Assembly: GCF_003122215.1 (NCBI RefSeq)
Contig: NZ_QEYD01000001.1
Location: forward strand, 1 to 64,000
Direction of reading: 5' to 3'
DNA: 64,000 nt
Source of the DNA: Pararhodobacter marinus
GTDB taxonomy: Bacteria > Pseudomonadota > Alphaproteobacteria > Rhodobacterales > Rhodobacteraceae
Shown: one piece after another, positions 26,914 to 35,445 of the stretch
Numbering within the stretch: position 1 is the stretch's first letter
Layout: each line of letters begins with the position of its first letter
Program-made: the position numbers and the translations under genes
Notes under the pieces: generated by a model
Databases searched by the model: none
Told to the model about the DNA's origin: nothing
What the model saw: only the letters and a program-made list of their open reading frames with translations

Positions 26914-29032
26914 GGTGTTCCTCCTCCTTGGCGCCAAGACTGGTCTCGATCACTGCGTCGAGGGCAACGAGACCCTGCGCCCGGACGACGACGGGGTTGA
27001 CCTCGATCGTGGCAAGGCGCGGGGTTGCGGCGAAGGCGCTCGAGAGGGCGGCGATCGCCCGGGCAAGGGCATCGACATCCAGCGCCGGGCTGCCCCGCCA
27101 GCCGGTCAGCAAGGGCGCGGTCCGCAGGGACAGGATCATCGCTTTGGCTGCGGCCTCGGTTACCGGGGCGCGGGCCACGGCGGTGTCCTTCAACAGCTCG
27201 ACCAGCGTGCCGCCCGCGCCGACCGTGACCATCGGACCGAAGATCGGATCGCGGGTCAGCCCCAACAGCATTTCCGCCCCGTCCGTGACCATTTCGGACA
27301 CCAGGAACCCGTCGAGCCGCGCCTCGGGCGCGGCCTGCGCCACCCGGGGCAGCATCGCCTCGGCGGCGGCGCGTACTGCGTCGGTGCCCGAGAGGCGCAG
27401 GGCGACGCCGCCGGCCTCGGTCTTGTGGGCGATGTCGGGCGAGACGATCTTCAGCGCAACCGCCCCGCCGATCCGCTCGGCCGCCGCTGCCGCGCCGGCC
27501 GCGTCCGCCGCCCGTTCCTCGCGCGGGGGGCGCAAGCCCAGCCCCGCCAGCAATGCCTTCGCCTTCGCCTCGTCCAGGCGCCCCGCGCCCTCGGGCAAGG
27601 CCACTGCCGGACCCGGGGCCATGAGCGCCGCGCGCTGCCCCGGTGTCGGCGCGCGCCACAGCGCCTTGAGCGCCGCGATGGCATCGGCCGGATCCTCGAA
27701 CGCAAGCACCCCGCCCCGTGAATAACCGGGCATCTCGTCTTCGGGCGCGGTCACCGACAGCAGGACCAGCGCCTCCGGATGCCGCTCCTGCGCGCGAATG
27801 ATGACATCGCGCAGCGGCTCTGCCATCGACGGCGTCATGCCGCAGATCCCCAGGAACACGACCACCGCGTCGAAGGCCCCCGAGGCGAGCGTCGCGTCCA
27901 TGGTCTTTTCCATCAGGTCGTGGTTCATCGACACCAGCCCGGTCATGTCGATCGGGTTGCGCGTCGAGGCCGCCGGAACCAGCGATGTCAGTTCCTGCCG
28001 AAGCGCATCGGGCGACACCCCCAGCGACAGGCCCGCATCGGCGACATAGTCGCAGATCTGCACGCCGACCCCGCCCGAGATGGACACAACGCCGACGCGG
28101 TCCCCGCGTGGCCGGCGCCCGCGTGACAGCGCATAGGTCATGTCCAGCAACTCGCGGGAGGTACTGGCGCGGATCACGCCGAATTCCTCGAAGACGGCGT
28201 CATAGATAGCGTCCTCGCCGGTCAGCGAGGCGGTGTGCGAGGCGGCGGCGACGCGCCCTTCCTCGGTCCGGCCGACCTTCATGGCAACGACCGGCTTGCC
28301 GGCGGCCTTCGCCGCCGCGAGCCCCTCGACGAAGGCCGCGCCGTTGCGCAGCCCCTCCAGATAGGTGACGATCACCTCGACATCGTCGTCGCCCGCGAGG
28401 TGCAGCATCAGTTCGCCCGCGTCGATGTCGGCCTCGTTCCCGGTCGTCGCCCAGGCGGCGACGCCGATCTCGCGCATGGCCGCGTGGCGCATGACATAGC
28501 CGCCATAACCGCCCGACTGGCTGACCAAGCCCACGTTGCCGGGCGGCGGGATCTGATCTTCGAACGTCACGGTAAAGGTGCCGTAGAAGCGATGGCCGGC
28601 GTGGAACGCGCCCATGCAATTGGGGCCGAGCAGGCGCATGCCGCTGGTCCGTGCGATGGCAACCATCTCGTCCTGAAGTGCCCGGCCCGCCGGCCCGTTC
28701 TCGGCGAAACCCGCGCTGAAGACGATGGCGGCCTTGACCCCCGCTTCGGCGCAGTCGCGGATCGCCGCCACCGTCTCGTCCGTCGGGACGGAGACCAGCG
28801 CGCAGTCGATGCTGTCACCGATCGCCGACAGCGTGGGATAAGCGCGCAGGCCCTGGATCACGTCCCGCGTGGGGTTCACGGGATAGATCGCGCCCTCGAA
28901 GCCTGCGCGCTTCATGTAGTCGATGGGCCTGCCGCCGAAGCGCAGGATGTTTGACGAGGCGCCGATCACGGCGACGGACTCGGGGCGGAACAGAGCCTTC
29001 AGCGAGGCGCTTCGTTCGGGTCGGATCAACAC
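26900..29032 (-). CDS. NDP-forming acyl-CoA synthetase (fused alpha-beta), ligase 1
   Basis: A 710-residue single-chain enzyme of the acetyl-CoA synthetase (ADP-forming) family. Order: CoA-binding Rossmann domain (SVAVIGASSN near residue 18), ligase/CoA domains with LVSQSGGYGG and the phospho-histidine loop ASHTASLTG, then an ATP-grasp domain (from about 480, with HKTEAGGVAL) ending in a segment IEVNPVVV. It makes acyl-CoA from an acid, CoA and ATP, releasing ADP and phosphate. It overlaps the aldolase stop by seven bases. It probably activates the acid imported by the receptor at the head of the same operon. Confidence 0.9.
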   Translation of the reverse strand: MLIRPERSASLKALFRPESVAVIGASSNILRFGGRPIDYMKRAGFEGAIYPVNPTRDVIQGLRAYPTLSAIGDSIDCALVSVPTDETVAAIRDCAEAGVKAAIVFSAGFAENGPAGRALQDEMVAIARTSGMRLLGPNCMGAFHAGHRFYGTFTVTFEDQIPPPGNVGLVSQSGGYGGYVMRHAAMREIGVAAWATTGNEADIDAGELMLHLAGDDDVEVIVTYLEGLRNGAAFVEGLAAAKAAGKPVVAMKVGRTEEGRVAAASHTASLTGEDAIYDAVFEEFGVIRASTSRELLDMTYALSRGRRPRGDRVGVVSISGGVGVQICDYVADAGLSLGVSPDALRQELTSLVPAASTRNPIDMTGLVSMNHDLMEKTMDATLASGAFDAVVVFLGICGMTPSMAEPLRDVIIRAQERHPEALVLLSVTAPEDEMPGYSRGGVLAFEDPADAIAALKALWRAPTPGQRAALMAPGPAVALPEGAGRLDEAKAKALLAGLGLRPPREERAADAAGAAAAAERIGGAVALKIVSPDIAHKTEAGGVALRLSGTDAVRAAAEAMLPRVAQAAPEARLDGFLVSEMVTDGAEMLLGLTRDPIFGPMVTVGAGGTLVELLKDTAVARAPVTEAAAKAMILSLRTAPLLTGWRGSPALDVDALARAIAALSSAFAATPRLATIEVNPVVVRAQGLVALDAVIETSLGAKEEEHHERR

Positions 29033-29820
29033 TTGTAGCTCTCATCCTCTCGGTCGAGACGACGCAACAGCGCCGCCCATTCCTTCTGTCCGTTGCGCGC
29101 GACATGCGCCTCGTTCGACGAGGGCGCGAACATGCGTGCGGTCCGCTCCTGCGCCTCTGTCGAGGGCCTGACGATGCCCGCCCCCGCCGCCATCAGATCC
29201 ACCTGGATCTGGCACGCGGTCTGGAACCGCTGCATCAGGTGAAACGCCTCGGCCACGCTGCGCCCGCAGACCAGCGCGCCGTGGTTGCGCAGGATCAGCG
29301 CGTCGTTCCGGCCCAGGTTGGCGACCAGAGCCTGCCGCTCGACCTCGTCGATCGCGGGGCCCTGGTAATCGTGATAGCCGGTGCGCCCGTGAAACCGCAG
29401 TGCCGTCTGGCTGATCGGCAACAGGCCGCAATCCATGGCCGAGACCGCCGCGTCCCAGCGGGTATGCGTGTGGATCACGCAGGCCGCATCCTCGCGCGCC
29501 GCATGGACCGCCGAGTGAATGACATAGCCCGCGCGGTTCACGCCGTTGTCGGGATCGCCGCGGCGGATGACATTTCCCTCCAGATCGACCACATGCAGGG
29601 ATGAGGCCGTCACCTCGTCGTAAAACCGCCCGTAGGGGTTGATGAGGAAATGCCCCGGCTCGCCCGGAACCGACAGGGTGATGTGGTTGTAGATCAAGTC
29701 GGTGAAGCCGAAGACCGCCATCAGCCGATAGCAGGCAGCGAGGTCTACCCGCGCCTCCCACTCCGCTTCGGTGACGGCTCCCTTCAGGTCCGGCGCCCTG
29801 AGAGGTGCAGCATGGCCCAT
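29026..29820 (-). CDS. Class II aldolase/adducin family protein
   Basis: A 264-residue protein of the zinc-dependent class II aldolase fold (AraD/FucA-like). The zinc-binding pattern is seen in CVIHTHTRWD and ILRNHGALVCG, and the N-terminal LIYNHITLSV is family-typical. Members cleave or epimerise hydroxy-keto acids or sugar phosphates, or decarboxylate. In this operon a retro-aldol or decarboxylation step on a carboxylate is a reasonable guess. The ATG is 101 bases after the MDR stop and is preceded by the motif at 29918, which may mark an internal promoter. Confidence 0.85.
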   Translation of the reverse strand: MGHAAPLRAPDLKGAVTEAEWEARVDLAACYRLMAVFGFTDLIYNHITLSVPGEPGHFLINPYGRFYDEVTASSLHVVDLEGNVIRRGDPDNGVNRAGYVIHSAVHAAREDAACVIHTHTRWDAAVSAMDCGLLPISQTALRFHGRTGYHDYQGPAIDEVERQALVANLGRNDALILRNHGALVCGRSVAEAFHLMQRFQTACQIQVDLMAAGAGIVRPSTEAQERTARMFAPSSNEAHVARNGQKEWAALLRRLDREDESYKC

Positions 29821-29917
29821 CGCGATCCCCTGTCTAATGCGTCTTGCGCTCAGCGCGTTGCGCGCAGTCTTTCAGGCCGTCGGCGCAGAGGCAAATCCCG
29901 CGCCGGTGCGCGGGGCA

Positions 29918-29930
29918 TCCATCACATATC
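29918..29930 (-). promoter_or_regulatory. Copy of the 13-base motif (TCCATCACATATC) upstream of the aldolase operon
   Basis: Twelve of 13 bases match the consensus. It lies 98 bases upstream of the aldolase ATG and overlaps the last codons of the MDR gene, so the last residues of that protein may be constrained by the site. Role inferred. Confidence 0.5.
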
Positions 29931-30953
29931 CGCCATTTCGAGGCTGAGAACATGTTTGCCGAACCCCGCGCCGGCGAGCATCGCCACGAAGGCCGCGGGA
30001 AGTGTCTCGAACCCATGATGGCGCGTGATGTGCCACTGCAAGCAACCTCGCGCAGCCATGTCGCGCAGCGCGGCGAGCGGTTCGGCATCATCTTGATCGT
30101 AAATCGAGAACGGCAGGATGCGGACCGCACGGGCCAGAAGCTGCCGGAAGTTGACCAAGGCGACCGGCTCATTGTCCTGATAATGTTGCTTCAGGCCGCA
30201 CAGCACGACGCGGCCAAAGCGCTTCATGGCGCCCAGCGCCGGGTCCAGCGTTGCGGCGCCGACATTTTCGAACATCAGGTCGAGGCCTTCAGGCGCGGCC
30301 TGCGCGAGTTGCGCCGTCAGGTCGCCGGACTGGTAGTCAAGGACGGCGTCGAACCCTGCGACTTCGCGCAGCCAACGGGCTTTCGCGGCGCCTCCGGCGA
30401 TGCCGATGACCCGGGCACCGCGGTCCCGCGCAATCTGGCCCGCGATGCTGCCCACCGCACCGGCCGCGCCGCTGACCAGCACCGTCTCGCCGGGCTGCAC
30501 CTGACCGATACGCACCATCCCCAGCCAGGCGGTGACGCCCGAATGGCCCAGCGCGCCGAGAAACGCGGCACCGTCTGCGGGTTCCTTCGGCAGCCTGCTC
30601 AGCGCTGCGGCGGGTCCGGTCACTAGCTCACGCCATTCCGCGAAGCCCAAGACCCGCGCGCCCGGTGCCAGAGCCGGATCGCGAGACGAGACGACACGCC
30701 CGACCACGCGACCGATCACCGGCTTCGGGTCGGGATCGGCATCGAATTCCATCGCCGCCATGCGCAGTGCCAGGTAGGGATCGAGCGAGATGTGTTCGAC
30801 TCTGACAATCGCGTCGCCGGGCCCGGGCGGGCGGACAGGGACCTCGGTCACGGCAAGATCCTCCGCCCGGATAAGACCGGCCGGAGGTCGGATCAGCCTG
30901 ACGGCCCGGGTGTGCGGCGGCTGGTCCGCGCCCCCGGGCCAATGCCCGGTCAC
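29922..30953 (-). CDS. NADP-dependent medium-chain (MDR) enone reductase family protein
   Basis: A 343-residue zinc-free MDR of the leukotriene-B4/prostaglandin reductase-like (CurA/YncB) group: LDPYLALRM near the N-terminus, VSGAAGAVGSIAGQIARDRG as nucleotide-binding motif (about residue 155-175), and FENVGAATLDPAL. No catalytic-zinc ligands are seen. It would reduce the C=C of an enone or 2-enal with NADPH. GTG start at 30953 overlaps the receptor stop as GTGA, so translation is coupled to an upstream transporter gene, an unusual pairing. Confidence 0.88.
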   Translation of the reverse strand: MTGHWPGGADQPPHTRAVRLIRPPAGLIRAEDLAVTEVPVRPPGPGDAIVRVEHISLDPYLALRMAAMEFDADPDPKPVIGRVVGRVVSSRDPALAPGARVLGFAEWRELVTGPAAALSRLPKEPADGAAFLGALGHSGVTAWLGMVRIGQVQPGETVLVSGAAGAVGSIAGQIARDRGARVIGIAGGAAKARWLREVAGFDAVLDYQSGDLTAQLAQAAPEGLDLMFENVGAATLDPALGAMKRFGRVVLCGLKQHYQDNEPVALVNFRQLLARAVRILPFSIYDQDDAEPLAALRDMAARGCLQWHITRHHGFETLPAAFVAMLAGAGFGKHVLSLEMADM

Positions 30954-31912
30954 AGCAGGCCGGCTTCGCGCAGGGCGGTATCCCAGACCTGGAAATCGTC
31001 CCGGATGCGAGCGTCGAGCTCGGCGGGCGTCGTGGTCATCGGCTCGAAGCCAAACCCGGCGATGCGCTCGGAAACCTCGGGCTGGGCGATGATGGCGGCG
31101 ATCTCGGTGCTCAGACGGTCCAGTATCGCCGCATCCGTCCCGGCGGGCGCGACGATGCCGAACCAGCTGCCGACGTCATAGCCCTCGACCCCGGCCTCCT
31201 GCAGCGTCGGCACGTCCGGCAGGGCGCTGATGCGCTCGGACGTACCGACGGCGACGATCTTCAGCTGCCCGTCGTTCATGTACTGGATCGGCGCCAGGGC
31301 GCCTGCGAAGGCGAGGTCGATGGCGCCGGACAGGATGTCGGTCATCATCGGCGCGGTGCCCTGATAGGGGATATGCTGCATCTCGATCCCGGCGCGTTCC
31401 TGGAACACCTCGCCGGCAAGATGTGTCAGCCCGCCCACGCCGTCCGAGCCGTAATTCAACTCGCCCGGGTGGTTGCGCGCATAGTCCAGCAGTTCCTGGA
31501 TGTTCGAGACCTCGAAGCTGTTGCTGACCGTCAGCACCAACGGCACCAGCGCCAGCATCGTCACGCCGCTGAAATCGTCGGGCGCGTAGGGCGGCGTCTC
31601 GCCGTGCAGGTCACGCACCCCGGCCATCGTCGACGAGGTGCCGAAAAGGATCGTGTAGCCATCGGCCTCGGCCTGCGACGCATGCACCGAGCCGATTGTG
31701 CCGGCCGCGCCAGGCATGTTCTCGACGATCACCGGCTGACCCAGCGCATCCGACAGCGGCGCCGCGACGAGGCGGGCGAGCGTATCGGTGTTGCCGCCAG
31801 CGGGATAGGGCACGACCAGGGTGACCGGCCGGCTTGGCCAGTCCTGCGCGATGGCGGGGCCTGCCATGAGGGCGAGCGACGCGGCGGCGGCGGCGTATTT
31901 CCACGATGACAT
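30950..31912 (-). CDS. tctC: Orphan TTT periplasmic receptor TctC (Bug family)
   Basis: A 320-residue secreted protein: signal peptide with AAAAASLALMAGPAIAQ, then VTLVVPYPAGGNTDTLARL and VENMPGAAGTIG of the Bug family. Two adjacent ATGs exist; the one at 31912 has GGGAGG at six-base spacing. No tctA or tctB lies in this operon, so it must use another locus's permease or act as a sensor receptor. It heads an operon with MDR, aldolase, ligase and bicupin, suggesting that its ligand is their substrate. Confidence 0.9.
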   Translation of the reverse strand: MSSWKYAAAAASLALMAGPAIAQDWPSRPVTLVVPYPAGGNTDTLARLVAAPLSDALGQPVIVENMPGAAGTIGSVHASQAEADGYTILFGTSSTMAGVRDLHGETPPYAPDDFSGVTMLALVPLVLTVSNSFEVSNIQELLDYARNHPGELNYGSDGVGGLTHLAGEVFQERAGIEMQHIPYQGTAPMMTDILSGAIDLAFAGALAPIQYMNDGQLKIVAVGTSERISALPDVPTLQEAGVEGYDVGSWFGIVAPAGTDAAILDRLSTEIAAIIAQPEVSERIAGFGFEPMTTTPAELDARIRDDFQVWDTALREAGLL

Positions 31913-32024
31913 CATGTTCCTCCCACGGATCAGGTCAAGGCGGCCCGGCAACCGGGCCCGGCCTCCGGGTGATTACCGCACGAAGGCCTCGGCCCTACTA
32001 GCGGCAGCACAGCGGGGCTGCGGC

Positions 32025-32037
32025 TTCATCACATATC
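32025..32037 (-). promoter_or_regulatory. Exact copy of the 13-base motif TTCATCACATATC upstream of the orphan tctC
   Basis: It is identical to the site at 253-265 and lies 113 bases upstream of the receptor start. Two identical 13-mers in 64 kb, both in promoter position, are very unlikely by chance (order of a few per thousand). Role inferred. Confidence 0.5.
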
Positions 32038-32071
32038 TGACGCAGACTTGGCTGGCGATGCCGCCAGAGCG

Positions 32072-33073
32072 TCAGGCACGATCATAGACTTCCGGGTTCA
32101 CGACGTGGGGCGGGCGGCGACCGGCCAGAACGGCGAACACCTGTTCGGCGTTGGAACGCGCGAGACCCAACGCCGAATAGAGCGACGGACCCGCCACATG
32201 CGGTGTGACAACAACGTTTTCCATATCGCGGAAGGGGCAATCGGCGGGCGGCGGCTCGGGATCGAAGACATCGAGCCCGGCGCCAGCCAGCTGACCCGTC
32301 CGCAAAGCGTCCACGAGCGCCGGCTGATCCACCAGTCCGCCCCGGGCGACGTTGATCAAGATTGCCGTCGGCTTCATCACCGCAAGTTCCGCCGTCCCCA
32401 GCAGCGGAGGCCGCCCCGCGCGATACGCGGCCGCAAGCAGGAGGACATCTGCGGTCGCGCACAAGTCCGCCATCGTTGCCGCGCGCCGGATGCCATGTTC
32501 CTGAAACACCGACTCGGCGACCGATGGGCTGAAGGCCGAAACGTCCATCCCCAGCCCTAGTCTGCAGATCCGTGCGGTATGCAATCCGACATGGCCCAGC
32601 CCGGCAATGCCCAGCCGCTGCCCGAAAAGAACCGTTCCATAGCGGTCCGAGACCCGGTCGAGGAAATGGTCCCGCGCGCGCCAGCCATCGCTTCTGAGAC
32701 GCCCGTCGATCTCGACGATCCGGCGCGAAAGGGCCAGCATCAGACCGACCGCATGTTCTGCGACGGACAGGAAGCCATGTCCGGGGTGATTGACGACGAC
32801 GACGCCGGCGCGGGTGGCGGCAGGAATGTCGATGTTCTGAAGTCCGACCCCGGCCGCCGAGATGACCCTGAGCTTCGGCAGGTGGGCGATGGTCTCGGCC
32901 CGCACCTCGCCCGGCAGGCGCGCCATGATGGCGGATATTCGGGATTCGGCACCGGGCGGGATCTGCGGGTCTGGCGCGGCGGGCACGACCAGGAACTCGG
33001 CCCCGGGCATCAGGTCTCGGACCAGCGGATGGGCGATCCGGTTGAGGACCAGAATGCAGGGGGCTTCGCTCAC
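32072..33073 (-). CDS. D-isomer-specific 2-hydroxyacid dehydrogenase
   Basis: A 333-residue NAD(P)-dependent dehydrogenase. The Rossmann motif is GIAGLGHVGLHTA, and the catalytic triad appears as Arg in NVARGGLVD, Glu in DVFDPEPP and His in TPHVAGPS. It interconverts a 2-keto acid and a D-2-hydroxy acid. GTG start at 33073 with no ATG close by. It lies downstream of a truncated receptor gene across a strong hairpin (33095) and upstream of the operon starting at 31912. Confidence 0.9.
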   Translation of the reverse strand: MSEAPCILVLNRIAHPLVRDLMPGAEFLVVPAAPDPQIPPGAESRISAIMARLPGEVRAETIAHLPKLRVISAAGVGLQNIDIPAATRAGVVVVNHPGHGFLSVAEHAVGLMLALSRRIVEIDGRLRSDGWRARDHFLDRVSDRYGTVLFGQRLGIAGLGHVGLHTARICRLGLGMDVSAFSPSVAESVFQEHGIRRAATMADLCATADVLLLAAAYRAGRPPLLGTAELAVMKPTAILINVARGGLVDQPALVDALRTGQLAGAGLDVFDPEPPPADCPFRDMENVVVTPHVAGPSLYSALGLARSNAEQVFAVLAGRRPPHVVNPEVYDRA

Positions 33074-33094
33074 GTCACTCTCCGGCGGTCTTGG

Positions 33095-33116
33095 CCCGCC
33101 CCGGGGACGGGGCGGG
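33095..33116 (-). terminator. GC hairpin after the truncated tctC
   Basis: Perfect 8-base-pair stem CCCGCCCC / GGGGCGGG with a six-base loop, between the receptor stop (33140) and the dehydrogenase start (33073). No T-run; likely an attenuator or processing hairpin. Confidence 0.55.
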
Positions 33117-33139
33117 AGAGGGAAGGCGGGATGCGGCTG

Positions 33140-34069
33140 TTACTCCAGCGCGATGCCCATGCGCTGAATGTCCTCGCGCCAGAGCGACATGTCGGCTTCG
33201 ATGAAGGCTGCGAAGCCGTCGGGCATGCGGATCGCGTAATGCCCGGCATCATTCAGCGTCTGGTCCATGGTGCTGCGGACCGCAGCAAAGGCCCGGGCCA
33301 GCCGGGTCACGACGGCTTCCGGGGTGCCGGCCGGGGCGAAAACGCCGAACCAGGTGCCGCCGACCATGGTGGGATAACCCAGTTCGGCGAAGGTCGGCAC
33401 GTCGGGGGTCAGCGCGATCCGTTCATCCCCCGCCACGGCGAGGATGTTCATGTTCGGGATGCTGGCCGAGTTCTGCGAGGCACCGGTCATCTGCATCTGC
33501 ACCCGGTTCGAGCTGAGATCCGGGATCGCCGCGCCCGAGCCCGGATACGGCACCCGCGTCAGTTCGATCCCCAGGGCATGTTGCAGCCGTCCGGCCAGCA
33601 ATTCCGTGGGCGAGGCCTGGCCAAGCGAGACATAGTTGATCTCGGCAGGGTGCGCCTGCGCGTAGGCCACGAAACCCGGAATGTCGTCGAACGGCATCTC
33701 TCGGTTCATGATCAGGAAATACGGCTGTTGCGAGACCGGGGCGACCGGCACCAGATCGTCCATCGTATAGAGCGGACTGCGGTAGGCCAGCGTGTTCAGC
33801 GTCACCACCGAGGTGGTGAACAGCAGTTCGTAGCCATCGGGCCCGGCGCGTGTCACGCGCTCGGTGCCGACCAGCGTGCCACCGCCGCTGGCATTCTCGA
33901 TGATGATCGGCACGCCCAGTTCCTCGCTCAGCGCGGGCTGGATCATCCGTGCCAGCACATCGGTCCCGCCGCCCGCGGCATAAGGCACGACCAGCGTGAT
34001 CGCGCGGTCGGGAAAGGCGTCCTGCGCACCGGCCGGACCGGCGGCGACGACCAGCGCGGTGAGGGCGGG
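33140..34069 (-). pseudogene. tctC: Bug-family receptor (TctC) with truncated signal peptide
   Basis: The mature protein is complete: FPDRAITLVVPYAAGGGTDV through SLWREDIQRMGIALE. However, the signal peptide begins abruptly (IPALTALVVAAGPAGAQ): its Met and basic n-region are missing. The only ATG in frame (34147) lies inside an antisense tctA remnant and would give a polar leader HHRAQNEAQKHRRGG, unlike a signal sequence. The break is at about 34068-34070. As it stands the protein is unlikely to be exported normally, although Arg residues plus the remaining hydrophobic stretch might still work by chance. Confidence 0.7.
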
Positions 34070-34297
34070 TATGCGATGCGGGTCTTCGCCTTCCCCGCCG
34101 CGCCGATGCTTCTGGGCTTCGTTTTGGGCCCGATGATGGAGGAGCATTTCCGGCGCGCCATGATCTTGTCACGCGGGGACCTGATGACCTTCGTCGAGCG
34201 CCCGATCAGCGGGACGATCATCGCCGTTACCCTGCTGATTCTGCTTGCAAGCGGCTGGTCTGCCCTGCGCCGGTGGCGCCGGGCCCGCGCCGCCTAG
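34070..34297 (+). pseudogene. tctA: C-terminal remnant of a TctA permease
   Basis: The plus strand encodes about 75 residues, GYAMRVFAFPAAPMLLGF..., continuing through LGPMMEEHFRRAMILSRGD and ending ALRRWRRARAA. This is the end of TctA, closely like the intact protein at 23231 (LLLGFILGPLMEEHLRRSM). The first five-sixths of the gene are gone. It begins exactly where the reverse-strand tctC begins, so both were cut at one recombination breakpoint. Its stop overlaps the ACAD stop on the other strand. Confidence 0.85.
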
Positions 34298-35445
34298 TCC
34301 CTGAGGGGCAGCAGGCTGCGGGCCATGATGTTGCGTTGCACCTCGGCGGTGCCGCCAAAGATCGTGTAGGGGCGCGACATCAGATAGACCCGCGCCGCCT
34401 CGTCGATCCGGGCGGCGCTGACGCCGCAGCCGGGACGCGCCCGGGCCTCGGCAGCGAGGTCCTGCAAGCACTCGGTCATCGCCTGAAAGAGCTCGGCCGC
34501 GACCAGCTTGGCGATGGGCAGCGAGTCGCCCAGATCCGCGCCCGAGGCGACTCCGGCGCAATTCTCGGCATAGAGCGCATCGGCATCGGACAGGTCGCAG
34601 CCCAGCCGGGCGATCCGGTCGGCGAAGGCCGGATCGTCGAACGCGCCCAACGGCCCCGCCATCGCGCACAGCAACCGGTACGTATGGCGCGCCAGCGCCG
34701 GGCTGCCCTGCGCGAACCGCTCGTGACCCAGCAGCGCCTTGGCCACCGTCCAGCCCTGATCGACGGCTCCGACCACGGCATCGGCGGGGACCAGCAGATC
34801 GTCGAAGAACACCTCGTAGAACTCACGCTCGCCCAGCAGGTTGCGGATCGGTCTGACGGTGATCCCCGGCGCGTCGCGGCGCACGAGGAACAGCGAGATC
34901 CCCATCTGCTTCTTCGGCGCCGCCGAGGTCCGCGCGAGGAAATAGAGATGCGTCGATTCCTCGGCCTGCGTGGTCCAGATCTTCTGCCCGTTGACGCGGA
35001 AGCTGTCGCCTTCGCGTTCGGCCCGGGTCCGCAACGCCGCCAGATCCGAGCCAGCGCCGGGTTCGGAATAGCCCTGGCACCAGGTCTGTGTCCCCTCCAG
35101 GATTGGCCGCAGGCAGGCCGCCCGCTGCGCCTCGGTCCCGTATTGAACCAGGATCGGGCCTACCTGTTTGACGCCGTGATCCAGCGTCCGCGCGATGCCG
35201 AAATCCTCGGTCACGCGGTGATAGAGGATCAGCTTTTCGACGCTCAGCCCCAGCCCGCCATGCTCGCGGGGCCAAGCGGGCGCGCGCCAGCCGTCCTGCC
35301 ATTGCCGCGCGTACCACCATTCCGCGTCCCGGCCCCGGAGCCTCAGCACCGGATCGCGCCAGTGGGGCGGATAGACCGCCTCCAGCCAGGCACGAAGCTC
35401 GGCCGCGAAATCGGCGTCGGACATGGCATTGCGGTCAGGCTGCAT
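34294..35445 (-). CDS. Acyl-CoA dehydrogenase, long partner (ACAD pair D)
   Basis: A 383-residue ACAD. Visible are GYSEPGAGSDLAALRTRAE, NGQKIWTTQAEES and the C-terminal TIFGGTAEVQRNIMARSLL. The MCAD-type YEGT Glu is Gly (FGGT). I choose the ATG at 35445, with GAGG at good spacing and 11 bases of overlap with the partner gene; another ATG at 35424 is possible. It would form a heteromer with the 35435-36460 product and use ETF as acceptor. It resembles pair A more than pairs B and C. Confidence 0.9.
   Translation of the reverse strand: MQPDRNAMSDADFAAELRAWLEAVYPPHWRDPVLRLRGRDAEWWYARQWQDGWRAPAWPREHGGLGLSVEKLILYHRVTEDFGIARTLDHGVKQVGPILVQYGTEAQRAACLRPILEGTQTWCQGYSEPGAGSDLAALRTRAEREGDSFRVNGQKIWTTQAEESTHLYFLARTSAAPKKQMGISLFLVRRDAPGITVRPIRNLLGEREFYEVFFDDLLVPADAVVGAVDQGWTVAKALLGHERFAQGSPALARHTYRLLCAMAGPLGAFDDPAFADRIARLGCDLSDADALYAENCAGVASGADLGDSLPIAKLVAAELFQAMTECLQDLAAEARARPGCGVSAARIDEAARVYLMSRPYTIFGGTAEVQRNIMARSLLPLRD

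Noticed and set aside
32579-34297. A 572-codon plus-strand open frame ending in a TctA-like tail
   Set aside because: All but the last 75 codons are antisense to the 2-hydroxyacid dehydrogenase and receptor genes, without family features; only the tail is a real remnant.
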